Shown here one piece after another: positions 24,337 through 32,392 of a stretch of 43,615 nucleotides of DNA (its first letter is position 1; every line of letters starts with the position of its first letter). Made by a program: the position numbers and the translations under genes. A model generated the notes under the pieces. That model had not been told where the DNA came from, did no database searches, and was given only the letters and a program-made list of their open reading frames with translations. Origin of the DNA: RGIG3009 sp045596745 (GTDB taxonomy: Bacteria; Bacillota; Clostridia; Oscillospirales; Acutalibacteraceae); NCBI GenBank assembly GCA_045596745.1, contig JAZODA010000072.1, forward strand, positions 1 through 43,615, read 5' to 3'.

Positions 24337-25401
24337 ATGAAAAACATTTCCGACATCGACCCGAATTTCAAAGTGGAAACCTCTTTGGGTAAAGAGGACA
24401 TTCGCTTCTACGATGTGCGTACCGCACCGTTTCGCGTGTATGGCCTGATGGACGACGGCAAGCAGTTTCGTCGCATGCCCCGCGAGGTGGCAGAACAGGT
24501 AAGTGAAGGTGTGTTACAGCTTCACTCCATGACAGCAGGCGGTCGCGTTCGGTTTTGCAGTGACAGCCCTTATATTGCCATCCACGCGGTGATGCCCACC
24601 ATGTCGCATATGGTACATTTCCCATTCACCGGCAGTGTCGGTTTTGACCTGTATGTTAAAGTCGACGGCAAAGATCGGTACGTGCGCACGTTTATTCCTC
24701 CGATTAAGGAGTGCGAGATGTATGAGAACGTTATCGATTTGGATGCCACCATCGAAGCGGGCGTGATGCATGAATTCACCATTCATTTCCCGTTGTACAG
24801 TGATGTTTCCGCTTTGTACATCGGGCTGAGCGAAACCGCAAAACTCGCCGAAGCACCCGATTATCGTCACGAGAAACCCATCGTATACTACGGTTCGTCC
24901 ATCACCCAAGGCGGATGCACTTCTCGTCCCGGTAACGCGTATCAGAACATCATTACCCGCCGCTTGAGCGCTAATCACATCAACCTCGGCTTCTCGGGCA
25001 ACGCCAAAGGCGAAGATCCTATGATTGACTACTTGGCATCGCTGGATATGTCGTTGTTTGTTTTGGACTACGATTACAATGCTCCCACAGCGGAACATCT
25101 GCAAAACACGCACGAGCGGTTGTTCAAAGCGGTGCGAAAGACGCATCCGAACATCCCGATTGTTATGCTCACGCGGCCGAAATGCTTCCTCACCCAAGAA
25201 GAGGTAGACCGCCGCGAAATCGTCCGCACCACCTATCAAAACGCGCTGGATGCAGGGGATAAGAACGTGTATTTCCTCTCCGGTGAAGAACTGATGTCAA
25301 TGACCGACAACGAAGGCACTGTAGACAGCTGTCATCCGAATGACCTCGGCTTTTTCTCGATGGCAACAGTGCTGGGAAACCTTTTGGAAACGTTGGTATA
25401 A
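24337..25401 (+). CDS. SGNH/GDSL-type hydrolase (carbohydrate esterase-like)
   Basis: A 354-residue protein without a signal peptide. The N-terminal 165 residues form a beta-rich accessory domain. The SGNH hydrolase core begins with YYGSSITQGG (block I, nucleophile Ser about residue 186), then NLGFSGNAKG (Gly and Asn blocks, about 215) and DSCHPNDLG (catalytic Asp and His, about 329-332). The layout matches SGNH enzymes that remove acetyl or acyl groups from carbohydrates. AAGGAGGG precedes the ATG and the gene lies 14 nt after the transporter and 14 nt before the GH20 gene, consistent with co-processing of an acylated amino-sugar glycan. Confidence 0.87.
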   Translation: MKNISDIDPNFKVETSLGKEDIRFYDVRTAPFRVYGLMDDGKQFRRMPREVAEQVSEGVLQLHSMTAGGRVRFCSDSPYIAIHAVMPTMSHMVHFPFTGSVGFDLYVKVDGKDRYVRTFIPPIKECEMYENVIDLDATIEAGVMHEFTIHFPLYSDVSALYIGLSETAKLAEAPDYRHEKPIVYYGSSITQGGCTSRPGNAYQNIITRRLSANHINLGFSGNAKGEDPMIDYLASLDMSLFVLDYDYNAPTAEHLQNTHERLFKAVRKTHPNIPIVMLTRPKCFLTQEEVDRREIVRTTYQNALDAGDKNVYFLSGEELMSMTDNEGTVDSCHPNDLGFFSMATVLGNLLETLV

Positions 25402-25415
25402 GAGGGTAGACATAT

Positions 25416-26894
25416 ATGAAACTCTACGCATTGCCGGATCCTAAATTTCAGGACTTATCCGAAACCGAAAAGGTCTGTCTGCACGATTATCACATTGAAG
25501 CACCCGACGACTGGCAGGCGGTAGCAACCCGACTGACGGAAAAGGCATTTTTGCACGGCGAAAAACCGCTTCGGTTGCTTCCCGACGAAGAGTACGGTCC
25601 CGAAGCCTATCGGATGGAGATTTGCAACGACGCCATCACCGTTCGGTGCGGTGGGGTGGCAGGTGCCCGTTACGCCGTTTATATGCTGCTGCAGATGGCC
25701 ATTCATTCGCTGATTCCTGTCGGCGTTATCGAGGATTATCCCGATATGGATTTCCGCGGTTTTCAGTTGAATTTGCGCGGTCCGTTGCGTCATTCTTCGG
25801 TGGATACTCTTTGCTGGTTTATCCGCTCCTGCGGCTTTGCGAAAATCAATACGTTGCTTATCGAGTACGACACCCGCTTCGACCACGGTGAGTATCAACC
25901 GCTCAATCCGTGGAAACTCTCGGACGAGGATTTGAAAAAGATTCTGGACTGCGCTTCCGAAGAAGGAATCGAGATTATTCCGCTGATTCAGACCTGCGGC
26001 CATTTGTCGTTCCTTTTGTCCCAGCCCGCACTTCAGCATCTTCGGGAAGAACCCGAAGTGTCTGACCAGCTCTGTCCGCTGAATCCCGATTCTCTCGAAT
26101 TCGCCAAAAACTTGATTGATATGTACGTGGACAAACATCCCGGCATCCGCTATCTGCACATCGGCGGTGACGAGACACGCCAGCTCGGTGCTTGTCCTGC
26201 GTGTGCAGAGTATGTCAAGAAGCACGGCAAAGGCGGACTGTATACGCAGTATATGAACCGCGTTATCGATTACGTCTGCAGCAAGGGAATTACGCCGCTG
26301 CTGTACGACGATATGGTCTGCGCTCATCCCGAAGCGATGAAAGACTTAGACCGTCGCGCGGTACTGGTGTATTGGGATTACTGGACCACCGCCGATCCGT
26401 CACCGCTTTTGGTTGCCAGGGGCGGTTACGATTGGGCAGTCGTTCGCGACCAAAGCTGGGATGATTCGAACTTTGAGGGCCTGACCGATGTACAGCGTGA
26501 AATCTTCAAGGTGTTCGGGAAAGCCTGTAAGCTGGATGGCGGCGATTTGAATCCGGAGTATCTGGAGCGCTATCGTTCGTACCTCGGCGAGCAGTTCCCG
26601 AAATACATTCGCGCGTTCCCGTATCTCGAATATTATCGCGACCAAGGCTTTAAGGTGATTGCGATGCCGACTGCTCTCGGCAACACCGACAATTACCTCG
26701 GTGCTCCGAACCAGGCGCGGTTTACCGCCAACATCAGTACCTTTGCCAAGCGATCTCTGGAAACCGGGGCAATGGGTATGATTACCTCGGCATGGTTCCC
26801 GTTTCCGGAAACCGCTTATCCGTTTGGCATTACGCTGGCGGGGCTGTATTCCTGGGGATTGCCGAACAACGCCGAAGCCAACTATACACCGTAA
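25416..26894 (+). CDS. GH20-type beta-N-acetylhexosaminidase-like enzyme
   Basis: A 492-residue cytoplasmic protein. A short N-terminal alpha/beta domain (about 1-105) precedes a TIM barrel starting at DFRGFQLNLRG. The catalytic Asp-Glu pair stands in HIGGDET (about residues 248-254), the GH20 hallmark where the substrate acetamido group assists cleavage. WDYWT (about 325) and a C-terminal TSAWFPFPE segment line the barrel. It probably hydrolyses terminal beta-linked N-acetyl-hexosamine from imported oligosaccharides. Last gene of the six-gene unit begun by the SorC-type regulator, closed by a terminator. GH20-like members with other activities exist, so the exact substrate is unsure. Confidence 0.86.
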   Translation: MKLYALPDPKFQDLSETEKVCLHDYHIEAPDDWQAVATRLTEKAFLHGEKPLRLLPDEEYGPEAYRMEICNDAITVRCGGVAGARYAVYMLLQMAIHSLIPVGVIEDYPDMDFRGFQLNLRGPLRHSSVDTLCWFIRSCGFAKINTLLIEYDTRFDHGEYQPLNPWKLSDEDLKKILDCASEEGIEIIPLIQTCGHLSFLLSQPALQHLREEPEVSDQLCPLNPDSLEFAKNLIDMYVDKHPGIRYLHIGGDETRQLGACPACAEYVKKHGKGGLYTQYMNRVIDYVCSKGITPLLYDDMVCAHPEAMKDLDRRAVLVYWDYWTTADPSPLLVARGGYDWAVVRDQSWDDSNFEGLTDVQREIFKVFGKACKLDGGDLNPEYLERYRSYLGEQFPKYIRAFPYLEYYRDQGFKVIAMPTALGNTDNYLGAPNQARFTANISTFAKRSLETGAMGMITSAWFPFPETAYPFGITLAGLYSWGLPNNAEANYTP

Positions 26895-26897
26895 CAA

Positions 26898-26931
26898 AAA
26901 CGCCGCGCAGTTTTTCACTGTGCGGCGTTTC
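26898..26931. terminator. Terminator between GH20 and the convergent AraC regulator
   Basis: Stem AAACGCCGCGCAG (26898-26910) and CTGTGCGGCGTTT (26918-26930), one G-T pair, loop of seven. Usable in both directions. Confidence 0.88.
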
Positions 26932-26932
26932 A

Positions 26933-27694
26933 TTATGCCATTCGGAACTGACAACGAATCTCACGCGGAGTGCTGTCGGTGTGAGCTTTTAAAATTTTGC
27001 GGAAATAGGAGGGAGAGCTGAATCCCAACTCATCGCTGATTTCCTGCACCGATTTATCGCTTGTAGACAGTAAAAACACCGCTTTTTCACAGCGAAGCTC
27101 TTGTTTGACAACATTGGGTGTCTTGCCCAGCTGCTCACGAAAAACGGTATATAATGTAGATTCACTGACGCCGCATTCATGTGCGATTGCCGCGGCGGTA
27201 TATTCGGTGTGTTCATACATACACGACATTGCTTTTTGCAACAGATTGAACTTGGCGTCAGAAGCATTGCCCTCCATAACCGGAAACACATCCGAAAGCA
27301 ACGAGAAGAAATCGGAAACCGCCTTGGAGGTAATAATGGTATTCGTGGGAATCCGACAAAGCCTGCTCGTCCATTCCTCGCAGTTCGGAAGCACCTGCAA
27401 CGAATACGCCGTCACATCTGTTTCGGGCGACCAACGAAAACCAAAGGATAAAAACCGTATCACATTATCCTTGTCGCCGTACCAATAAGATTGATAGGGA
27501 AGACCCATCGGAATATAAAACAAATCACCCGCACGGACGGTAATCGTTTTGGTATCGGATACAATACGACAACGCCCCTGCACCATATAGGCCAGATAAT
27601 GTTCCGGCGAGCCGCGACGATTATCGGAATAGTGATAACGCCCGCGCGTTATCTCGTAAAACCGAAAGAAATCGTTGAAAAATGGTCTATTCAA
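26933..27694 (-). CDS. AraC family transcriptional regulator
   Basis: A 253-residue regulator. The N-terminal cupin-like sensor (about 20-105) has HYLAYMVQGR and AGDLFYIPMG. The C-terminal 95 residues hold two helix-turn-helix units: AAAIAHECGVSESTLYTVFR and VQEISDELGFSSPSYFRKI, followed by the usual Pro-Arg-Glu-Ile-Arg ending. AraC regulators of this build sense sugars and activate catabolic operons. The TTG at 27694 lies behind AAGGTGTG with seven bases of spacing. It is divergent from the dehydrogenase/oxidoreductase operon at 27798, its likely target, and convergent with the GH20 operon. Confidence 0.9.
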   Translation of the reverse strand: MNRPFFNDFFRFYEITRGRYHYSDNRRGSPEHYLAYMVQGRCRIVSDTKTITVRAGDLFYIPMGLPYQSYWYGDKDNVIRFLSFGFRWSPETDVTAYSLQVLPNCEEWTSRLCRIPTNTIITSKAVSDFFSLLSDVFPVMEGNASDAKFNLLQKAMSCMYEHTEYTAAAIAHECGVSESTLYTVFREQLGKTPNVVKQELRCEKAVFLLSTSDKSVQEISDELGFSSPSYFRKILKAHTDSTPREIRCQFRMA

Positions 27695-27750
27695 ACAGTA
27701 TCACACCTTTACAGCACAGAATTTTACCTCATATTTAAAAGGATATCATA

Positions 27751-27779
27751 TTTTATTTTCTTTTTCAAGATGCTATACT
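27751..27779 (+). promoter_or_regulatory. Extended -10 promoter for the 27798 operon
   Basis: TGCTATACT (TATACT at 27774-27779) with a weak -35 TTTTAT at 27751-27756 and 17-nt spacing. A poor -35 with a good -10 fits a promoter that needs an activator such as the divergent AraC protein. Confidence 0.5.
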
Positions 27780-27797
27780 GTAACCGAGGTGATTGTC

Positions 27798-28811
27798 ATG
27801 ACAGGAAAGAACATTGTGTTTACCCGTCCCGGCATTGCAGAGGTATGGGAAGAAATCGTTCGAAAGCCCAACTCCGATGAAGTGGTTGTACAGCTTGCTT
27901 GCTCTACCATCAGCAGCGGTACCGAACGCGCCAACCTGATTGGCGATGCGGTCATCAACATTTACGGAAAACCCGGTGATCCTGTCATTTTTCCGCGGCG
28001 CTGCGGTTACAGCTCCGCCGGTATCGTTACCGAGGTTGGCTCCGGCGTAACGTCGGTCAGCGTCGGTGATCGCGTGGCGGTCGGCGGCAGTACACACAGT
28101 CAATACGTAACCGTTCCCGAGGATGCTGTGCATCCCATTGATTTCATCCCGTTTTCCGACGCGGCGCTTTTTTACATCGCCACCTTTCCGCTGGCGGCAA
28201 TCCGCAAATGCCGTCTGGAAATCGGAGAAAGCGCCATTATTATGGGAATGGGTGTACTCGGCCTGATGGCGATTCCGCTGCTGAAAAGCGCCGGTGCCAC
28301 GCCTGTCATCGCTGTGGATCCGTCTCCCGAAAAGCGCAAAAAGGCGCTCGCCTGCGGCGCGGATTATGCACTAAGCCCGTTCGATGAAAACTTCTCCGAT
28401 ACCGTCAAAGCGATTACAAACGGCGGCGCTAACGTCGGCATCGAAGTTACCGGCATCGGTGCAGGCCTTGATGGTATTCTCGATTGTATGGCCCGTTTCG
28501 GCAGAGTGGCTCTGCTTGGCTGCACCCGTAACAGTGATTTTCCCATCGACTACTACCGCAAAGTACACGGTCCCGGCATTGCACTGATCGGGGCGCACAC
28601 GATGGCTCGTCCCAAGGATGACTCTTCGAGCGGTTGGTGGACTACCCGCGATGATATGCGCACGTTAATAAATCTGACTCGCTTCGGTCGCATTTCGCTG
28701 GCGGATATGGTTGACGAGACGCACTCTCCGAACGAGGCGTTGGATGTTTTCCACCGACTCGCCACCGAAAAAACATTTCCCATTGTTCAGTTCGATTGGG
28801 GGAAACTGTGA
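27798..28811 (+). CDS. Medium-chain dehydrogenase, zinc-independent type
   Basis: A 337-residue MDR-superfamily oxidoreductase. The GroES-like N-terminus has STISSGTERANL where zinc alcohol dehydrogenases have the catalytic Cys, and CGYSSAGIV where they have GHE, so catalytic zinc is not expected. The Rossmann motif GMGVLGLMAIPL lies near residue 151, followed by VDPSPEKRKKAL, and a later AHTMARP segment. Relatives act on sugars or glycosides alongside Gfo/Idh/MocA partners. GAGGTGATT precedes the ATG at 27798. Its stop overlaps the next start by one base, showing translational coupling. Substrate not identifiable. Confidence 0.85.
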   Translation: MTGKNIVFTRPGIAEVWEEIVRKPNSDEVVVQLACSTISSGTERANLIGDAVINIYGKPGDPVIFPRRCGYSSAGIVTEVGSGVTSVSVGDRVAVGGSTHSQYVTVPEDAVHPIDFIPFSDAALFYIATFPLAAIRKCRLEIGESAIIMGMGVLGLMAIPLLKSAGATPVIAVDPSPEKRKKALACGADYALSPFDENFSDTVKAITNGGANVGIEVTGIGAGLDGILDCMARFGRVALLGCTRNSDFPIDYYRKVHGPGIALIGAHTMARPKDDSSSGWWTTRDDMRTLINLTRFGRISLADMVDETHSPNEALDVFHRLATEKTFPIVQFDWGKL

Positions 28812-29833
28812 TGAGACGCGTTCGTATTGCTCAAATCGGCACCAGCTCGGGCAGCCACGGCAATTCGATTTTCCGTTCTTTGAAAACGCAAAGCGATGTA
28901 TTTGAGGTCGTCGGTTTTGCATTTCCCGAAGGAGAACGCGAAAAGTTCCCTGAGCGTATGGCTGAGTTTGAGGGCTACCGCGAAATGACGGTGGAAGAGA
29001 TTTTAAATGATCCCACCATCGAAGCCGTCACGGTCGAAACCGAGGAGTTGTATCTCACCGATTACGCCTTACGCGCCGCTGAATGCGGTAAACACATCCA
29101 TATGGAAAAACCGGGTGGAATTTCACAAAGTGAGTTTGAACGCCTTATTTCGACCGTAAAATCGAAGAAAACGGTATTCCACACGGGATATATGTACCGC
29201 TACAATCCGGCAATCAACAAACTGATGGAGCAGATTCGTCGCGGTGAGCTGGGCGAGATTATCAGCGTAGAGGCGGGAATGAATTGCCGCCATCCCGAGA
29301 AGCTGCGGCAGTGGCTGAAAAACTTCCCCGGCGGTATGCTGTTTTTCCTTGGGTGTCACCTAATTGATTTGGTGTTACAGATTCAAGGTGCTCCGATGAA
29401 GATTCATCCGTTCAGCCGCCCGACGGGTCTTGACGGCGTCGATGCCGACGACTTTGGTATGGCGGTACTGGAGTACCCGCACGGCGTTTCTGTTGTGAAA
29501 ACAACCGCCATTGAAAAAGGTGGATTTGCACGGCGCGAACTTGTTGTAACGGGTACCGAAAAGACCGTGGAAATCAGACCGCTCGAAATGTACGGCGACC
29601 CCGAGTTGCAGTTTACCACCGTAACCGAATACGATTCGGACGACTGGGGCAACCGCGGAACGACTTACACGACCGATCAATTTAATCGCTACGACGGAAT
29701 GATGGCATCGTTTGCTGCTATGGTCCGTGGCGAAAAAGAAAATCCGTACACCTACGACTACGAGTCAGAACTACATAAAACCGTATTACGTTGCTGTGGA
29801 GGTTATGAAGATGAAAGCTATTCTGGTGAATGA
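28811..29833 (+). CDS. Gfo/Idh/MocA family oxidoreductase
   Basis: A 340-residue oxidoreductase with an N-terminal Rossmann fold (IAQIGTSSGSHG in place of the usual GxGxxG), the EKPGG motif near residue 101 (HMEKPGGISQ) and the family alpha/beta domain with HTGYMYRYNPA (near 121) and FLGCHLIDLVL (near 182). It is clearly different from the 427-residue pair at 11-14 kb. The start ATG overlaps the previous stop by one base and its end overlaps the next gene by 23 bases, so all three genes of the operon are coupled. Probable sugar or glycoside redox enzyme. Confidence 0.86.
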   Translation: MRRVRIAQIGTSSGSHGNSIFRSLKTQSDVFEVVGFAFPEGEREKFPERMAEFEGYREMTVEEILNDPTIEAVTVETEELYLTDYALRAAECGKHIHMEKPGGISQSEFERLISTVKSKKTVFHTGYMYRYNPAINKLMEQIRRGELGEIISVEAGMNCRHPEKLRQWLKNFPGGMLFFLGCHLIDLVLQIQGAPMKIHPFSRPTGLDGVDADDFGMAVLEYPHGVSVVKTTAIEKGGFARRELVVTGTEKTVEIRPLEMYGDPELQFTTVTEYDSDDWGNRGTTYTTDQFNRYDGMMASFAAMVRGEKENPYTYDYESELHKTVLRCCGGYEDESYSGE

Positions 29834-30794
29834 CGACAGAAGTCTGCGTTGGGATAACGTTCCCGATCCGATTCTTGGCGAAGAGGATTGCCTGATTAAA
29901 ATTGAAGCGGCCGCACTTAACCGTGCCGATCTGATGCAGCGCGAAGGCGACTATCCGCCTCCTGCCGGCTGTCCGGAATGGATGGGTCTGGAAATTGCCG
30001 GCACCATCGTCGAGATGGGCGCGCTTGCCAAGGAGCGCTCCGACTGGAAAATCGGCGATAAGGTCTGCGCTTTGCTGGGCGGCGGCGGTTATGCACAATA
30101 CGCCAACGTCAAGTACGATATGCTGATGCCGGTTCCAAAAAACTGTTCGATGATTGAAGCGGCAGCCATTCCCGAAGCGTTTGCCACCGCATACCTGAAC
30201 CTGTTTATCGAAGGCGGCATCAAAAGCGGTGACACCCTGCTGATGAACGCCGGTGCGAGCGGTCTTGCCAGCGTGGTGATTCCGATGGCAAAGGCGTTCG
30301 GTGTGCGCGTTATCACCACCGTTCTGTCGGATGAGATTGCGGGTTCCATCCGCCACTTGAACGCCGATGTTGTGGTAAACACCACCAAGGAAAACATCGC
30401 CGAAGTACTCAAGCAACAGCTGGAGGAAGGCCATCCCGTTGACGTGGCCATCGACTGCCTCGGCGGCGAGATTATGGGCAAATGCATCCATTATCTTAAG
30501 CACGGTGCGCGCTGGATTATGATTGCCGCCCTTGCCGGTCAGAAAACCGAGATCGACTTAAAGAACATCTACGTTCGCAACGTTCGCATCATCGGCAGTA
30601 CGCTGCGTTCCCGTACACCGGAAATGAAAGCGGAAATTCTGGCACGACTGGTACGCGATGTGTGGCCGAAGGTGGAAAGCGGGGAAGTGAAGCCCACTAT
30701 CTACAAGGTGCTTCCCATCACCGAAGCCGAAGCGGCACACGATATTTTGTACAAAGGTCAGAATGTCGGCAAAGTGGTTTTGACCGTCGAATAA
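29811..30794 (+). CDS. NAD(P)H:quinone oxidoreductase-like protein (PIG3/TP53I3 type)
   Basis: A 327-residue zinc-free MDR protein. The N-terminus has the quinone-reductase signature NRADLMQREGDYPPP (about residues 37-51), then GLEIAGTIVEMG and ALLGGGGYAQYA. The nucleotide fold has MNAGASGLASVVIPMAK near 145. The family reduces quinones with NADPH. GGAGG with eight bases of spacing selects the ATG at 29811 rather than 29805. The gene starts within the end of the Gfo/Idh/MocA gene. It may return electrons from the operon's sugar oxidation, which is an inference. Confidence 0.86.
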   Translation: MKAILVNDDRSLRWDNVPDPILGEEDCLIKIEAAALNRADLMQREGDYPPPAGCPEWMGLEIAGTIVEMGALAKERSDWKIGDKVCALLGGGGYAQYANVKYDMLMPVPKNCSMIEAAAIPEAFATAYLNLFIEGGIKSGDTLLMNAGASGLASVVIPMAKAFGVRVITTVLSDEIAGSIRHLNADVVVNTTKENIAEVLKQQLEEGHPVDVAIDCLGGEIMGKCIHYLKHGARWIMIAALAGQKTEIDLKNIYVRNVRIIGSTLRSRTPEMKAEILARLVRDVWPKVESGEVKPTIYKVLPITEAEAAHDILYKGQNVGKVVLTVE

Positions 30795-30802
30795 CACAGT
30801 CT

Positions 30803-30839
30803 TACCGGCAGAAGCATAGCACTTCTGCCGGTATTTTTT
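30803..30839 (+). terminator. Terminator of the AraC-linked operon
   Basis: Perfect 12-bp stem TACCGGCAGAAG (30803-30814) and CTTCTGCCGGTA (30822-30833), loop of seven, T6. Confidence 0.92.
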
Positions 30840-30868
30840 AAATTTTCTTGTAAAGGCGACATTATCTA

Positions 30869-30897
30869 TTGAATATTTTCTCATATCGTGGCAAAAT
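30869..30897 (+). promoter_or_regulatory. Promoter for the chimeric gene
   Basis: TTGAAT (30869-30874), 17-nt spacer, CAAAAT (30892-30897), 19 bases before the ATG at 30917. Confidence 0.6.
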
Positions 30898-30916
30898 GAT
30901 AGCGAGGTTAAATACT

Positions 30917-32086
30917 ATGGGAATGGATTTCTTGGCCCCGTGGGAATGTGACCTTTGTCGCTGTGGTAAGGTGCATCACTTTACAACTGATGTACATGTC
31001 GGTAGCGGTATTGTTCGGGTACTTCCTCAGGTTGTTGAAAAGTTCGGCGGTAAAACCGCTTTTGTGATATCAGATCAGAATACCGAAGCTGTTGCCGGAG
31101 CGTATGTTCGTCAGCTGCTCCGCGACGCCGGCATCACGGTACGCGGATTTGTGTACCCCACTACGCATCCCGAACCGGATGAACACTCCGTGGGTCTGGC
31201 GTTTATGTATTACACACCCGATTGTGATATTATCATCGGCGTCGGTTCCGGCGTCATTAACGATATCGGCAAATTGCTGGCCTCAGCCACCAACAAACCG
31301 TATATCATCGTTGCTACCGCACCGTCTATGGATGGATATGCTTCTCCTTCGTCCTCGATGGAGAGGGAAGGGGTTAAGACCTCTATCCCCAGCAAAACAC
31401 CCGATGCTATCCTCGGCGACACCGACTTCCTGCGTCAGGCGCCGATGGAAATGCTGCTGGCAGGTTTGGGCGATATGCTCGCTAAATATGTCGGCGTGTG
31501 TGAATGGCGCATTGCCAACTTGCTCGTCGGTGAGGCGTATTGTGAGAGTGTTGCCGAGCTGATTCGTGTTGCGCTGAAGCGTTGCACAGACAATGCAGAC
31601 GGCCTGCTGAATCGTTCTCCCGAGGCTGTCGAAGCCGTGTTTGAGGGTTTGGTTATCAGCGGCGCAGCAATGAAGTATGCCGAGTCTACGCGTCCTGCTT
31701 CGGGCGGTGAACACTATATCTCACACGTTTGGGATATGCGCGGTGCCAAAGCAATGGTGGCAATCAGTCCTGCAACGCCGCTGTGTATGCTGGACAGCGT
31801 ATTGGACGATATCGATGCCGTTCTGGTGATGACGGTTAATCCCGGATTTGCCGGTCAAAAACTGGTTCCGTCCACCTTAAAGAAAATCCGTCAGCTGCGC
31901 GACCATCTCGATTCTATCGGTCGCAGCGATGTGGAAATCGAAGTGGATGGTAACGTCAGCTTTGAAAACGCCCGCCTGATGAGCGAGCACGGTGCTAACA
32001 TTTTTGTGGCGGGAACTTCCAGTATTTTCAACCCGTCATTCTCGATTGCCGAAGGAACCGCCAGACTGCGAGACGCCATTAAATAA
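30917..32086 (+). CDS. In-frame chimera: truncated glycerol-1-phosphate dehydrogenase fused to C-terminal half of a pentulose/hexulose-phosphate 3-epimerase
   Basis: A 389-residue ORF. Residues 1-274 match sn-glycerol-1-phosphate dehydrogenase (AraM/EgsA type): GVGSGVINDIGK (108-119, nucleotide site), APSMDGYASPSS (135-146), metal Asp in GLGDMLAK (about 186) and STRPASGGEHYISHVWDM (257-274) with metal His 266. The next ligand (His-Gly segment) and the C-terminal ~130 residues expected in this family are missing. From about 276 the sequence becomes ribulose-phosphate/allulose-phosphate 3-epimerase: GAKAMVAISPATPL, VMTVNPGFAGQK (304-315), EVDG with metal Asp 344 and VAGTSSIF (364-371). The epimerase N-terminal half, with its catalytic Asp and two His ligands, is absent. 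Promoter, ribosome site and terminator are intact. The likeliest origin is an internal deletion between neighbouring genes; an assembly join is possible. Confidence 0.8.
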   Translation: MGMDFLAPWECDLCRCGKVHHFTTDVHVGSGIVRVLPQVVEKFGGKTAFVISDQNTEAVAGAYVRQLLRDAGITVRGFVYPTTHPEPDEHSVGLAFMYYTPDCDIIIGVGSGVINDIGKLLASATNKPYIIVATAPSMDGYASPSSSMEREGVKTSIPSKTPDAILGDTDFLRQAPMEMLLAGLGDMLAKYVGVCEWRIANLLVGEAYCESVAELIRVALKRCTDNADGLLNRSPEAVEAVFEGLVISGAAMKYAESTRPASGGEHYISHVWDMRGAKAMVAISPATPLCMLDSVLDDIDAVLVMTVNPGFAGQKLVPSTLKKIRQLRDHLDSIGRSDVEIEVDGNVSFENARLMSEHGANIFVAGTSSIFNPSFSIAEGTARLRDAIK

Positions 32087-32089
32087 ACC

Positions 32090-32130
32090 AAAAAGCCCCA
32101 ACAAGATTCACGTCTTGCGGGGCTTTTTTA
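32090..32130 (+). terminator. Terminator after the chimeric gene
   Basis: Long stem AAAAGCCCC plus ACAAGA against TCTTG and GGGGCTTTT with one mismatch, loop around 32107-32112, T-run to 32130. Confidence 0.88.
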
Positions 32131-32325
32131 TTTTCAGCGACGAAAAGAGAGGGGAGAAGTCGGCATTGTCTCGTCTCGAACAGCGGCATGTGCGTTGTTT
32201 CCTCAATATACGACAGCTTTCCCTTTTTGCAGAAAAGAAAATTTAGGTATATTTCCTTCTTTCGCTTTCTTTAGCCGTCGATTTTCATTGTTTTGCACAA
32301 ACTTGAAAAAAGATTTTCCAAGTAC
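32131..32325. other. Noncoding stretch upstream of the spo0A promoter
   Basis: With the flanking terminator and spo0A leader this forms a gap of about 300 bases without a gene. It becomes AT-rich toward spo0A. I looked for a 0A box (TGTCGAA) and a sigma-H promoter and saw no convincing match to either. Confidence 0.4.
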
Positions 32326-32354
32326 TTGAAATATTTTCCAGAATATGGTAATCT
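32326..32354 (+). promoter_or_regulatory. Vegetative-type promoter for spo0A
   Basis: TTGAAA (32326-32331), 17-nt spacer, TAATCT (32349-32354), about 38 bases before the TTG start. Confidence 0.55.
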
Positions 32355-32392
32355 TTAGATGCCGGCAAATGAAATTGGGAGGTTTCTGTAAA

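Noticed and set aside
32131..32325. 0A boxes or a sigma-H promoter upstream of spo0A
   Set aside because: No TGTCGAA-like sequence or convincing sigma-H pair was found; only a vegetative-type promoter is supported.
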